Below are positions 15,775 through 25,231 of a DNA stretch of 64,000 bases, one piece after another. The DNA lies in contig NZ_JANXWD010000105.1 in the NCBI RefSeq assembly GCF_025351295.1, forward strand, positions 1 to 64,000, in the 5' to 3' direction. Both the position numbers and the translations under genes were made by a program. This DNA is from Phenylobacterium sp. (lineage in GTDB: Bacteria > Pseudomonadota > Alphaproteobacteria > Caulobacterales > Caulobacteraceae). How positions within the stretch are numbered: the first letter of the stretch is position 1; every line of letters starts with the position of its first letter. The notes under the pieces were generated by a model. It saw only the letters and a program-made list of their open reading frames with translations, did no database searches and was not told where the DNA came from.

Positions 15775-18423
15775 ATGAAGACCAGCTATCTGATTTCGTG
15801 CGCCATTATGGCGCTGCTGAGCAGCGGAGCGGCCTCAGCCTATGCGGCCGAGGCGGCCGACGCCTCGCCCGGGACCATCGAGGAACTGGTGGTGACCGCC
15901 CAGCGCCGCGAGCAGTCGATCCAGGACGTGCCGATGACGATCCAGGCCTTCTCGACGAAGACCCTGAGCGACAAGGCCATCTTCACCGTCGACGAGCTGT
16001 TCCGCTTCACCCCGAACATCTCGTTCGCCAAGAACGGCCCCGGCCAGGGCAACATCTTCATGCGCGGCCTGAGCGCCGGCTTCGCGGGCAGTCAGTCCAG
16101 CGCCACGGTCGGCAACTTCCCCAACGTGGCCCTCTATCTGGACGAGCAGTCCATGCAGTTCCCGGCCCGCAACGTCGACCTGTTCCTGGCCGACCTGGAG
16201 CGGGTGGAAATCCTCGAGGGTCCGCAGGGCACGCTGTTTGGCGGCGGCGCCCAGGCCGGCGCGGTGCGCTACATCACCAACAAGCCCAAGCTGAACACCT
16301 TCGAGGGCCGGCTCGACGCGTCCTATGGCCTGCAGACCTCCGGCGATCCCAGCACCAGCCTGACCGGGGTGCTGAACGTCGGGGTGATTCCCGACAAGCT
16401 GGCCGTCCGGGTGGTAATCTACAACGACCGTCAGGGCGGCTACATCGACAACGTGCCCAGCAACTTCACGCGCTCGAACCAGGACAACAACGTCTACTTC
16501 GGCATCAAGCCCACCAACGGCGTCTGTCCGAACGGCAAGCCGGCCGGGAGCCAAACGGGCTTCTGCACCATTCCCAACCTGCAACCGGCCAACAACTCCA
16601 CCGTCGCCAAGAAGGACTGGAACCCGGTAACACACGACGGCGCGCGCCTGTCGGCCCTCTACAAGGTCAACGACGACTGGGATGTGCTGATCACCGAGAG
16701 CCTGCAATACCTCAATGCCGAAGGCCTGGCGAATTCCTACCCGGTGGGCTCGGACTTCCAGCCGCTCAAGCCGCTGCAGATCACCGCCTTCTCACCGACC
16801 TACGACAAGGACCGGTTCTCCAACACCGCCTGGACGGTGAACGGCAAGCTCGGGCCCCTGAAGGCGATCTACACCGGGGGCTACATGACCCGGAACATCA
16901 AGCAACAGCAGGACTACACCAACTATTCGCGCACGCTGTACGGACAGTATTACGAGTGCACCGGCGGGGGAGCGGGGCTGCTGGGGAAGGGGCCGCTGAC
17001 CTGCTACTCGCCGGTCACTAGCTGGTACGACCGGGTCCGCAACACCCATTGGAGCCACGAAGCCCGCCTGAGCACACCCGATACCTGGCGGCTGCGCGGG
17101 ATCGCCGGCGCCTACTACGAGAAGTTCCGCATCTACGACACCATGGATTTCAACTACAAGACCGTGCCGGCCTGCCGCGTCGGCAACAACCTCGCCGTCG
17201 CGCTGGCCGGTGGGCCGACATGCTTCGGCAACGACGAGCCGTTCCCGGGATCGACGACCAACGAGCCGGGGCCGCGGCCCGACAACACCGGCTTCGGCGA
17301 GCAAGTCCAGCGAGGCTACAACCAGTACGCCTTCTTTGGATCGCTTGACTTCGACGTCATCCCGGACGTGCTCACCGTGACGGCCGGCACGCGATACTAT
17401 CACTACAAGGAAAACGAGACCGGGTCGGTCTACAGCACGAACGGCGCGTGCGTGAACGTGCTGCTCTGCGGGCACAACACCAACATCGACGCCGAGCACC
17501 TTCACGCCACCTACGATGGCTTCAAGAGCCACCTCGGCGTGCAGTGGAAGCCGGAACCGGGCACGTTGCTGTACTACACCTTCTCGCAAGGCTTCCGTCC
17601 GGGGGGCTTCAGCCGCTCGGCCCGGGACAAGGCGCCCGACGCCAACGGCGTGCCGCAGTACAAGACCCCCCTGGCCTACTCCCCAGACACGCTGACCAAC
17701 CACGAGGTCGGCGCCAAGAAGGACTTCTTCGACCACCGGCTGCAGGTGAACGCCTCGGCCTACTATATGAAATGGAACAACGTTCAGATCGCCCTCTACC
17801 AGCCGTGCTGCCTCGGCAACACGACCTTCCTGGTCAACGGTCCCAGCTACGAGATCAAGGGCGTCGAACTGCAGTTCACGGCGCTGCCCATGGAGGGCCT
17901 CACCCTTTCCGGCTCGGGCGCCTACAACGACAACAGCCAGTCGAACTCGCCCTGTCTCACCGCCAACGAGGGGCCGAACTCCGGCAACTGCATCACCGCG
18001 ATCAAGGGCAAGCCGTTCGTGAACCCGTTCGGCGTGCAAGGCGGCGTCTCGGCGTTCTCGCCCAAGTGGTCGGGCAATCTGACGGCCCGTTACGACTGGT
18101 CGGTCGACGCGTTCAAGGCGTTCGTCCAGGGCGACGTGAACTATGTGGGCGCGATGTACACCCAGCCGTCGAACTACACGCCCGGTGACGCGCCCAGCGA
18201 AATTCCGATCCCCGACACCACCTATCTGCGTTTCCGGCTGCCAGCCTACGCCCTCTACGGCGCCCAGATCGGGGTTTCGCGCGACAACTGGACCGTCCGG
18301 CTCATCGGCACGAACCTGGGCAACTCGCACCACTCCACCTTCACCAGCACCGCCCAGTTCATCCGGTCCGAAGTCCCCGTCCGGCCGCGGCAGGTGAGCC
18401 TGGCGGTCAGCGCGACCTTCTGA
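15775..18423 (+). CDS. TonB-dependent receptor
   Basis: An 882-residue outer-membrane receptor. It has a signal peptide (MKTSYLISCAIMALLSSG..., cleavage after SAYA), an IEELVVTAQRREQSIQDVP TonB-box/plug start, a plug ending VEILEGPQGTLFGGGAQAG, and a 22-strand barrel ending in VSLAVSATF with a C-terminal Phe. Start ATG 15775 is chosen because the signal peptide begins there and GGGGGA precedes it; an in-frame start at 15679 adds only non-signal residues. It heads a run of genes for phosphonate and ethanolamine breakdown, so it probably imports a headgroup-containing compound (inference). It is not BtuB-like in length. Confidence 0.9.
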   Translation: MKTSYLISCAIMALLSSGAASAYAAEAADASPGTIEELVVTAQRREQSIQDVPMTIQAFSTKTLSDKAIFTVDELFRFTPNISFAKNGPGQGNIFMRGLSAGFAGSQSSATVGNFPNVALYLDEQSMQFPARNVDLFLADLERVEILEGPQGTLFGGGAQAGAVRYITNKPKLNTFEGRLDASYGLQTSGDPSTSLTGVLNVGVIPDKLAVRVVIYNDRQGGYIDNVPSNFTRSNQDNNVYFGIKPTNGVCPNGKPAGSQTGFCTIPNLQPANNSTVAKKDWNPVTHDGARLSALYKVNDDWDVLITESLQYLNAEGLANSYPVGSDFQPLKPLQITAFSPTYDKDRFSNTAWTVNGKLGPLKAIYTGGYMTRNIKQQQDYTNYSRTLYGQYYECTGGGAGLLGKGPLTCYSPVTSWYDRVRNTHWSHEARLSTPDTWRLRGIAGAYYEKFRIYDTMDFNYKTVPACRVGNNLAVALAGGPTCFGNDEPFPGSTTNEPGPRPDNTGFGEQVQRGYNQYAFFGSLDFDVIPDVLTVTAGTRYYHYKENETGSVYSTNGACVNVLLCGHNTNIDAEHLHATYDGFKSHLGVQWKPEPGTLLYYTFSQGFRPGGFSRSARDKAPDANGVPQYKTPLAYSPDTLTNHEVGAKKDFFDHRLQVNASAYYMKWNNVQIALYQPCCLGNTTFLVNGPSYEIKGVELQFTALPMEGLTLSGSGAYNDNSQSNSPCLTANEGPNSGNCITAIKGKPFVNPFGVQGGVSAFSPKWSGNLTARYDWSVDAFKAFVQGDVNYVGAMYTQPSNYTPGDAPSEIPIPDTTYLRFRLPAYALYGAQIGVSRDNWTVRLIGTNLGNSHHSTFTSTAQFIRSEVPVRPRQVSLAVSATF

Positions 18424-18446
18424 AGCTGACACACACAGCTATGTGG

Positions 18447-18480
18447 GAGAGGGTGGCGGCGTCCGGCCGCCGCCCATCTC
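18447..18480 (+). terminator. Hairpin between TonB receptor and sulfotransferase genes
   Basis: GAGAGGGTGGCGGC and GCCGCCGCCCATCTC pair around a GTCCG loop with one mismatch and one wobble. No T-run follows, so it may act as an intercistronic attenuator or RNA-stability hairpin rather than a full terminator. Confidence 0.45.
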
Positions 18481-18492
18481 TGTTGGAGACCC

Positions 18493-20493
18493 ATGTCCGT
18501 AACCGCTGATCCGGCGCCCGCCCTGTCCGTAGAGGACGAGGTCGCCCTGCTGCCGCGGCTGCAGCAGGAGGGGCGGCATGCCGAGGCCCTGGACCGCGCC
18601 GCGCGGCGTCTCGTCGACCTGCCGGAAAACCGCGACCTGCTGCTGATCGCCGCCGTCAGCCTGCGCCACCTGCGCCGGATTCCCGAGGCGCTGGCCCGGC
18701 TCGAAAGCCTCGAACGCCTGCAACCCGCCTTCAGTCGCCTGCACGAGGAGCGCGGCTTCTGCCACGTGCAGCTGAAGGACGCTCCGCGGGCGATCGAGTC
18801 GCTGCTTGTCGCCGTCAATATCAATCCGGCTCTGCCGGCCAGCTGGAAGATGCTCCAGAGCCTCTACGGCCTGACCGGAGACCGCGCCAACGCCGCCACC
18901 GCCGGCGAGCATGTGGCGACTCTCGCGAGCCTGCCGCCGGAGGTGGTGATCGCTACCAGTCTGTTCTCCGATGGCGACCTGGCGCCCGCCGAACAGATCG
19001 TCCGCACCTACCTGCTGGCCCATGGCGACCACCCCGAGGCCATGCGGCTGCTGGCCCGGATCGCCCTGGCGCACGATGTGCTGGACGAGGCGGACATCCT
19101 CTTGGAGGCGGTCCTGACGCTGACGCCCGACTACACGGCGGCGCGCCACGACTATGCCCAGACGCTGGTCAAGCGGCAGAAGTTCGCCGAGGCGGCGCTA
19201 CAGGTGGATCAACTCCTGGCGCTTGAGCCAGCGAACCTGGACTACCGGACCCTGGCCGCGACCGCCGCCGTCGGGCTGGGCCACCACGATCAGGCGATCG
19301 ACATCTATCGCGGCCTGATGGCCGACGCACCGCACTCCTGGGACGTGCCGCTGTGGACGGGACATGCGCTCAAGACCGTCGGGCGCGTGCCGGAGGCGAT
19401 CGAGTCCTATCGCGCCGCCGCCACGGCCCGGCCGAACTTCGGCGACGCCTACTGGAGTCTCGCGAATCTCAAGACGTACCGGTTCACCGACGACGAGATC
19501 GGCCGCATGCGCGAGCAGGAGGCGGCGGCGACGACCGGGCTGCAGGACCGCTACCATCTGTGCTTCGCGCTGGGCAAAGCTCTGGAGGACCGGGGCGAGA
19601 TCACGGAGTCGTGGCTCTACTACGACCGCGGCAACGCCCTGAGGCGATCGGAGAGCCGCTACGCGCCCGAGGACATCGAGGCCAACACGCGCCGGCAGAT
19701 CCAGGTCTGCAGCTGGGATTTCTTCCGGGCCCGCGCGGGCTGGGGCGCGCCGGATCCCGACCCGATCTTCATCCTGGGCCTGCCGCGCTCGGGCTCCACC
19801 CTGCTGGAACAGATCCTGGCCTCGCATTCGCAGGTCGAGGGCACCCAGGAGCTGTCGAACGTCCAGCACCGGGTGCTGGAGATCCAAGGCCATGACCCCG
19901 ACGCCGACCCGCCACGCTATCCCGCCGGCCTGGCCGACCTGACACGCGAGGACCTGCGCCAGCTTGGCGAGCGCTATCTGAGCGAGACCCGGGCCTACCG
20001 CACGGACCGGCCGTTCTTCATCGACAAGATGCCGAACAACTTCCGGCACATCGGCCTGATCCACCTGATGCTGCCGAACGCGCGCATCATCGACGCGCGC
20101 CGCGAGCCGATGTCGTGCTGCTTCAGCAACCTGAAGCAGCTCTTCGCCCAGGGCCAGGAGTTCACCTATTCCATGGACGACATCGCCCGCTATTACCGGA
20201 CCTATCTGGAGCTGATGCGGCACTGGGACCAAGCGTTGCCGGGCAAGGTGCTCTGCGTGCGGCACGAGGACGTGATCGCCGACCTGGAGGGCAGCGTGCG
20301 CCGTATGCTGGACTTCTGCGGCCTACCTTTCGAGCCGGCCTGCCTCGAATTCCACAAGACCCGCCGCAGCGTGCGCACGCCCAGCTCCGAGCAGGTGCGG
20401 CAGCCGATCTTCCGGGACGGCCTGGACCAATGGACCCGCTACGAGCGCTGGCTCGAACCGCTGCGGACCGCGCTGGGCGACGCAGCGGCATGA
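18493..20493 (+). CDS. TPR-repeat sulfotransferase family protein
   Basis: A 666-residue protein. The first about 330 residues are tetratricopeptide repeats (for example PNFGDAYWSLANLKTYRFTD). The C-terminal half is a sulfotransferase domain: the 5'-phosphosulfate loop FILGLPRSGSTLLEQIL near residues 424-440 and the 3'-phosphate motif RIIDARREPMSCCFSN near 533-548. The family uses PAPS as donor. The genes that follow are translationally coupled to it (ATGA overlap at 20490), and it follows a TonB receptor, a pairing often met in alphaproteobacteria. The acceptor is unknown. Confidence 0.85.
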   Translation: MSVTADPAPALSVEDEVALLPRLQQEGRHAEALDRAARRLVDLPENRDLLLIAAVSLRHLRRIPEALARLESLERLQPAFSRLHEERGFCHVQLKDAPRAIESLLVAVNINPALPASWKMLQSLYGLTGDRANAATAGEHVATLASLPPEVVIATSLFSDGDLAPAEQIVRTYLLAHGDHPEAMRLLARIALAHDVLDEADILLEAVLTLTPDYTAARHDYAQTLVKRQKFAEAALQVDQLLALEPANLDYRTLAATAAVGLGHHDQAIDIYRGLMADAPHSWDVPLWTGHALKTVGRVPEAIESYRAAATARPNFGDAYWSLANLKTYRFTDDEIGRMREQEAAATTGLQDRYHLCFALGKALEDRGEITESWLYYDRGNALRRSESRYAPEDIEANTRRQIQVCSWDFFRARAGWGAPDPDPIFILGLPRSGSTLLEQILASHSQVEGTQELSNVQHRVLEIQGHDPDADPPRYPAGLADLTREDLRQLGERYLSETRAYRTDRPFFIDKMPNNFRHIGLIHLMLPNARIIDARREPMSCCFSNLKQLFAQGQEFTYSMDDIARYYRTYLELMRHWDQALPGKVLCVRHEDVIADLEGSVRRMLDFCGLPFEPACLEFHKTRRSVRTPSSEQVRQPIFRDGLDQWTRYERWLEPLRTALGDAAA

Positions 20494-21635
20494 TGGGGTC
20501 GCGGGCGTTCGACCTGGCGGTGATCGGCGGCGGGGTGCTGGGCCTGGCGCACGCCTATCTGGCCGCCCGCGCGGGCCTGCGCGTCGCGGTGATCGAGCGT
20601 GACGCCCGCGCCAACGGCGCCTCGATCCGCAACTTCGGCTTCATTACCGTCACCGGTCAGGCGCGGGGCGACAGCTGGCGGCTGGCGCGCCGCACGCGCG
20701 ACGTCTGGGCGCGGGTCGCGGCCGAGGCGGCGCTGCCGATCGAGCACCACGGCCTCTACCTGACCGCCCGCTCGCCGGAAGCCATGGCGGTGATCGAGGC
20801 GTTCCTGGCCACCGAGATGGGCGAAGGCTGCGCGCTGCTGTCGGCCGGCGGATTTCGCGGCCTCACCGACGGGCTTGGCGGTTCGGACCTGCAGGGCGCG
20901 CTCTACAGCCCGCACGAACTGCGGCTGGAATCGCGGACGGTGATCCCGGCGCTGGCCGCCTGGCTGGCGGCGGCCGGTGTGGCCTTCTTCAATGAGACCG
21001 TGGCCTTCGAGACGACGCCGCCCAGGCTTCGCACGTCGCGCGGCCCGATCGAGGCCGCGGCGGTCGTCGTCTGCCCGGGCGAGGACTTCGTCACGCTCTA
21101 CCCGGACCTCATCGCCCGCCATGGCCTGCGCAAGTGCCGGCTCTCGATGCTGAAACTCACCGACCCCGGGTTCAGGCTGCCCGGCGCGCTGATGTCGGAC
21201 CTCGGCCTGACCCGCTATCGCGGATACGCCGACCTGCCGGAGGCGCGGCGGCTCGAGGCGAAGCTGCGCGCCGAACAGCCCAGCCATTTCGAGAACGGCG
21301 TGCATCTCATCGTCGCACAAGGGGCCGATGGTGGCCTCATCGTGGGCGACAGCCATCATTATGACCGCCTCCCCGCGCCCTTCGCGCCGGCCGCGGCCGA
21401 GCGTGACATCCTGGACGAGTTCGCCCGCGCGACGGGACGCGACGCGCCGCCCGTGCTGGAGCGCTGGGCCGGCGTCTACACGGTGGCCGACGACCGCACC
21501 TATCTGATCGAGGCGCCGGAGCCCGGGGTGCGCCTGGTCATGGTCACCAGCGGCACGGGGGCGTCCACCAGCTTCGGCCTCGCCGAGCGGGTGCTGGGCG
21601 AGCTTCTGGGTCTCAAGGCGGAGGCGCTCGCATGA
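20490..21635 (+). CDS. FAD-dependent amine oxidase, phosphonate-associated type (TIGR03364-like)
   Basis: A 381-residue flavoprotein of the DAAO/glycine-oxidase fold. The dinucleotide motif LAVIGGGVLGLAHAYLAARAG sits at residues 8-28 with IERDARANGASIRNFGF after it, and the C-terminal FAD contact is MVTSGTGASTSFGLAE. A flavin oxidase directly upstream of phnX is the hallmark of the phosphonate-associated family, some members of which oxidise 2-aminoethylphosphonate or its N-methyl form to phosphonoacetaldehyde. No PhnW transaminase is present, so this enzyme probably makes the PhnX substrate. It overlaps both neighbours by 4 bp (ATGA). Exact substrate is inferred. Confidence 0.8.
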   Translation: MMGSRAFDLAVIGGGVLGLAHAYLAARAGLRVAVIERDARANGASIRNFGFITVTGQARGDSWRLARRTRDVWARVAAEAALPIEHHGLYLTARSPEAMAVIEAFLATEMGEGCALLSAGGFRGLTDGLGGSDLQGALYSPHELRLESRTVIPALAAWLAAAGVAFFNETVAFETTPPRLRTSRGPIEAAAVVVCPGEDFVTLYPDLIARHGLRKCRLSMLKLTDPGFRLPGALMSDLGLTRYRGYADLPEARRLEAKLRAEQPSHFENGVHLIVAQGADGGLIVGDSHHYDRLPAPFAPAAAERDILDEFARATGRDAPPVLERWAGVYTVADDRTYLIEAPEPGVRLVMVTSGTGASTSFGLAERVLGELLGLKAEALA

Positions 21636-22429
21636 GTTTTCCCATCCGAGCGGTGATCTTCGACTGGGCGGGGACCATGATCGACTTCGGCTGCATGGCC
21701 CCGGTCGAGGCGATGGTCGGCGTTTTCGCCGAGGAGGGCCTGGCGCTGTCCGCCGCCGAAGCCCGCCGCGACATGGGCAAGGCCAAGCTCGACCACCTGC
21801 GCGCGCTGCTGGCGGAGCCGGGGGTGTCGACCCGCTGGGCCGCGAAGATGGGCGGCCCGGCCTCCGAGGCCGATGTCGAGCGGCTGTATCAGCGGCTTGT
21901 CCCGGCCATGACCGCCGCCGCCGCAAGAACGTCGCGGCTGATCCCGGGCGCAGCCGAGGCGGCGGCCGAGTTGCGCGCGCTGGGTGTGCGGATCGGCTCC
22001 GGAACCGGCTACACCCGCGAGATGATGGCCGACATCCTGCCCGCCGCCGCCGCCCAGGGCTACGCGCCGGAGATCGTGGTCTGCGCCGGCGAAACGCCCA
22101 GCGGACGCCCCGCCCCGCTGATGACCTGGAAGGCGCTGATCGCGCTCGACGCCTGGCCGGCGCGAGCGTGCATCAAGGTGGACGACGCCCCGGTCGGGAT
22201 CGAGGAGGGCCGTGCGGCGGGCTGCTGGACCGTCGGCCTCTCGGCGTCGGGCAACGAGGTTGGGCTGGACGCCGCGGCCTTCTACGCCCTGGCGCCGGAC
22301 GAGCGGCGAGCGCGGCTGGCCCGCGCCGAAACCAGCCTCAAGGACGCCGGCGCAGACTACGTCATAGAGGACGTCTCGCAACTCCTGCCGGTGGTGCATG
22401 AGATCGCCGCCCGCGTCGGCGCCGCATGA
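21632..22429 (+). CDS. phnX: Phosphonoacetaldehyde hydrolase
   Basis: A 265-residue HAD-superfamily enzyme that splits phosphonoacetaldehyde into acetaldehyde and phosphate. The nucleophile Asp lies in VIFDWAGTMIDFG (residues 8-20). The Schiff-base Lys of the cap domain lies in MGKAKLDHL, matching MGLLKIDHV of the Bacillus enzyme. GSGTGYTREMM and CIKVDDAPVGIEEG complete the active site. All three landmarks are intact, so I consider it functional. It is coupled by ATGA overlaps to the flavin oxidase upstream and the transporter downstream. Confidence 0.93.
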   Translation: MSFPIRAVIFDWAGTMIDFGCMAPVEAMVGVFAEEGLALSAAEARRDMGKAKLDHLRALLAEPGVSTRWAAKMGGPASEADVERLYQRLVPAMTAAAARTSRLIPGAAEAAAELRALGVRIGSGTGYTREMMADILPAAAAQGYAPEIVVCAGETPSGRPAPLMTWKALIALDAWPARACIKVDDAPVGIEEGRAAGCWTVGLSASGNEVGLDAAAFYALAPDERRARLARAETSLKDAGADYVIEDVSQLLPVVHEIAARVGAA

Positions 22430-23754
22430 GCCTCGCAGCCGAGGCCATCGTGTCCCCGATGGCTCGCCTTCGCGACTGGCTCTCGAGGGCGCCGGCGCCG
22501 GTCTTCACACTCTACGGCGGCCTCATGGCTTTCGGGGCCTATTTCGCCATGTACGCCTTCCGCAAGCCGTTCACGGTGGCCGGCTTCGCCGGCGTCGTGC
22601 CGGTGTTCGTGAAGTACAAGATCGCCCTCGTGATCGCCCAGCTGCTGGGCTATGCGATCTCCAAGATCGCCGGCGTGAAGGTGATCTCCGAAATGCCGCC
22701 GCAGTGGCGCGCCATCGCCATCCTGGCGCTGATCGCCGCCGCGGAACTGTCGCTGGTCCTATTCGCCCTGATCCCGGCGCCCTGGAACATCGCCTGCCTG
22801 TTCGCCAACGGCCTGGCGCTGGGCATGATCTGGGGCCTGGTGTTCGGGTTCCTGGAGGGCCGCCGTCTCTCGGAACCGCTGGGCGCGATGCTGTGCGTCA
22901 GCTTCATCGTGTCGTCAGGCGTTGTGAAGTCGGTCGGCGCCGGGGTGATGCTGCGGGGATGGGCGAACGAATACTGGATGCCGGCGGTGACCGGCCTGCT
23001 GTTCGCGCCGCTGCTGCTGATCTGTGTGTTCGGCCTCGCCGCCCTGCCGCCGCCGAACGCCGAGGACCAGCGCCTGCGGGTCGTGCGCGCGCCAATGAAC
23101 GGCGCGGCCCGGGTCCGGATGTTCGCGGCCTTCGCGCCAGGTCTGATCGCCCTGGTGGCAATCTACGTCGGCCTGACCGCCCTGCGTGATTTTCGCGATA
23201 ATTTCGCCGTCGAGATATGGAACGGCCTTGGGTTCAAGGACGATGCCGAGATCTTCACGCTTTCGGAGCTGCCGGTCGCCGGGATCGTGCTGGCCAGCCT
23301 GAGCGTCGTCATGTTCGTTCGCGACAACCGGCGGGCGTTCCTGGCCAACCTGGCCCTGGTGGCGGTGGGGCTGGCGACCGCCGGGCTTTGCTCGCTGGCC
23401 TTCCAGCAGCACCTGATTGGCCCCGTCGCCTGGATGATCAGCCTGGGCGCGGGCCTCTACCTCGCCTACACGCCGTTCAACGCGCTGCTGTTCGACCGCT
23501 TCATCGCCGCGGGCGGCCAGGCGGGCACGGCCGGCTTCCTGATCTATGTCGCAGACGCGAGCGGGTATGTGAGCTCGGTGGCCCTGCTGGTCTTTCGCGA
23601 CGTGATCGGCGTGAAGCTCTCGTGGGTCCAGTTCCTGCTCAACATCTCCTACGGCGCGGCGGTCACGGGGCTGATCCTGATCGTCGGCGCCGCACTCTAT
23701 TTCGACCGCCGCCTCGGTCGCGCAAACTCCGGCGCCCAGCCCTCCCGGCCTTGA
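22426..23754 (+). CDS. MFS-like transporter, DUF5690 family
   Basis: A 442-residue membrane protein with about twelve helices. The N-terminal part APAPVFTLYGGLMAFGAYFAMYAFRKPF and the late AYTPFNALLFDRFIAAG resemble the DUF5690 family of MFS-related proteins. It is coupled to phnX by an ATGA overlap. The best reading is inner-membrane uptake of the phosphonate (or its precursor) delivered by the TonB receptor. No ABC-type phosphonate importer (PhnCDE) is in the window, which supports that role. The family assignment is from memory of the N-terminal motif and should be verified. Confidence 0.75.
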   Translation: MSLAAEAIVSPMARLRDWLSRAPAPVFTLYGGLMAFGAYFAMYAFRKPFTVAGFAGVVPVFVKYKIALVIAQLLGYAISKIAGVKVISEMPPQWRAIAILALIAAAELSLVLFALIPAPWNIACLFANGLALGMIWGLVFGFLEGRRLSEPLGAMLCVSFIVSSGVVKSVGAGVMLRGWANEYWMPAVTGLLFAPLLLICVFGLAALPPPNAEDQRLRVVRAPMNGAARVRMFAAFAPGLIALVAIYVGLTALRDFRDNFAVEIWNGLGFKDDAEIFTLSELPVAGIVLASLSVVMFVRDNRRAFLANLALVAVGLATAGLCSLAFQQHLIGPVAWMISLGAGLYLAYTPFNALLFDRFIAAGGQAGTAGFLIYVADASGYVSSVALLVFRDVIGVKLSWVQFLLNISYGAAVTGLILIVGAALYFDRRLGRANSGAQPSRP

Positions 23755-23854
23755 AGCGGGCCAACGCGACGGCACAGGCGCCGCGCCAGGCGGTTCCGCT
23801 TGGGGGGACCGGGGTTTAGGGCCACCATGCCGGCAGCGGCGGCTGGGAGCGGCC

Positions 23855-25231
23855 ATGCGATATCGCAAGACCCTGGGCGCGACGACCTGGACGTTCGACA
23901 GCCTGGCGCAGGTGATGGCCAAGGCCTCACCCCTGCGGTCCGGCGACATGCTGGCGGGGATCGCCGCGGGGTCGGCACAGGAGAATGTCGCCGCCAGGAT
24001 GGTGCTGGCCGACACGCCGCTGACGGCCTTCCTCGCCGAACCGCTGATCCCCTACGAGTTGGACGACGTCACCCGGCTGATCTGTGACACCCACGATGAG
24101 GCGGCGTTCCGGCCCGTCGCGGCCCTGACGGTGGGCGGCTTCCGCGACTGGCTGCTGTCGGAAGCGGCCACGTCCGAAGCGCTGGCCGCCCTGGCCCGGG
24201 GCCTGACACCGGAGATGGCGGCGGCGGTCAGCAAGCTGATGCGCAACCAGGACCTGATCCTGGCGGCGTCCAGATGCCGGGTGACGACGCGGTTCCGGGA
24301 CACCATCGGCCTGCCGGGGACGCTGGCGGTGCGGCTGCAGCCCAACCACCCCACCGACGACCTGGCCGGCATCACCGCCTCGATCCTCGACGGCCTGATG
24401 TACGGCTGTGGCGACGCCGTGATCGGCATCAATCCGGCCAGCGACAGCCTGGGCGTGATCGGCGACCTGCTGCGCCTGACGGACGACCTGATCCGGCGGT
24501 TCGAGATCCCCACCCAGTCATGCGTCCTCACCCACGTCACCTCGGCCCTGCAACTGATCGAGCGCGGCGCGCCGGTCGACCTGATCTTCCAGTCGATCGC
24601 GGGCACCGAGGCCGCCAACGCCAGCTTCGGGGTGACGCTGGCGCTGCTGCAGGAGGGGCTGGAGGCCGGCCGGTCGCTGAAGCGCGGCACGCTGGGCGAC
24701 AACGTCATGTACTTCGAGACCGGCCAGGGCTCAGCGCTCTCGGCCGGCGCTCACCACGGGATCGACCAGCAGACCCTGGAGGCCCGCGCCTACGGCGTCG
24801 CCCGCGCGTTTGAGCCGCTGCTGGTCAACAGCGTCGTGGGCTTCATCGGGCCGGAGTATCTCTACGACGGCAAACAGATCATCCGCGCCGGGCTGGAGGA
24901 CCATTTCTGCGGCAAGCTGCTGGGCGCGCCGCTGGGGGTCGACGTCTGCTACACCAATCACGCCGAGGCCGACCAGGACGACATGGACACCCTGCTGACC
25001 CTGCTGGCGACGGCCGGGGTCACCTTCGTGATGGGCGTGCCGGGCGCCGACGACGTGATGCTGAACTACCAGTCCACCTCGTTCCACGACGCGCTCTATG
25101 TGCGCGAACTGCTGGGCCTGAAGCGCGCGCCGGAGTTCGAGGCCTGGCTGGCGCGCTGGCAGATCACCCGCAGCGATGGGCGCCTCGCCCCCGCCCGGGC
25201 GGGCCACGCCCTGCTGGAAGGGTTTTCGTGA
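23855..25231 (+). CDS. eutB: Ethanolamine ammonia-lyase, large subunit
   Basis: A 458-residue protein of normal EutB length. It carries YGCGDAVIGINPASDSLG, the stretch LIFQSIAGTEAAN, and the C-terminal VTFVMGVPGADDVMLNYQSTSFHD, all strongly conserved in EutB. With EutC it forms the adenosylcobalamin enzyme converting ethanolamine to acetaldehyde and ammonia in the cytoplasm. Its gene starts 100 bp after the transporter on the same strand and overlaps eutC by 4 bp. No eut microcompartment shell genes, EutA reactivase or aldehyde dehydrogenase accompany it, so the acetaldehyde must be handled elsewhere in the cell. Confidence 0.95.
   Translation: MRYRKTLGATTWTFDSLAQVMAKASPLRSGDMLAGIAAGSAQENVAARMVLADTPLTAFLAEPLIPYELDDVTRLICDTHDEAAFRPVAALTVGGFRDWLLSEAATSEALAALARGLTPEMAAAVSKLMRNQDLILAASRCRVTTRFRDTIGLPGTLAVRLQPNHPTDDLAGITASILDGLMYGCGDAVIGINPASDSLGVIGDLLRLTDDLIRRFEIPTQSCVLTHVTSALQLIERGAPVDLIFQSIAGTEAANASFGVTLALLQEGLEAGRSLKRGTLGDNVMYFETGQGSALSAGAHHGIDQQTLEARAYGVARAFEPLLVNSVVGFIGPEYLYDGKQIIRAGLEDHFCGKLLGAPLGVDVCYTNHAEADQDDMDTLLTLLATAGVTFVMGVPGADDVMLNYQSTSFHDALYVRELLGLKRAPEFEAWLARWQITRSDGRLAPARAGHALLEGFS

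Noticed and set aside
15541-15775. Cobalamin riboswitch upstream of the TonB receptor, as the run contains a B12 enzyme
   Set aside because: I could not find the B12-box-like core or a fitting stem arrangement; the spacer is dominated by simple palindromes.
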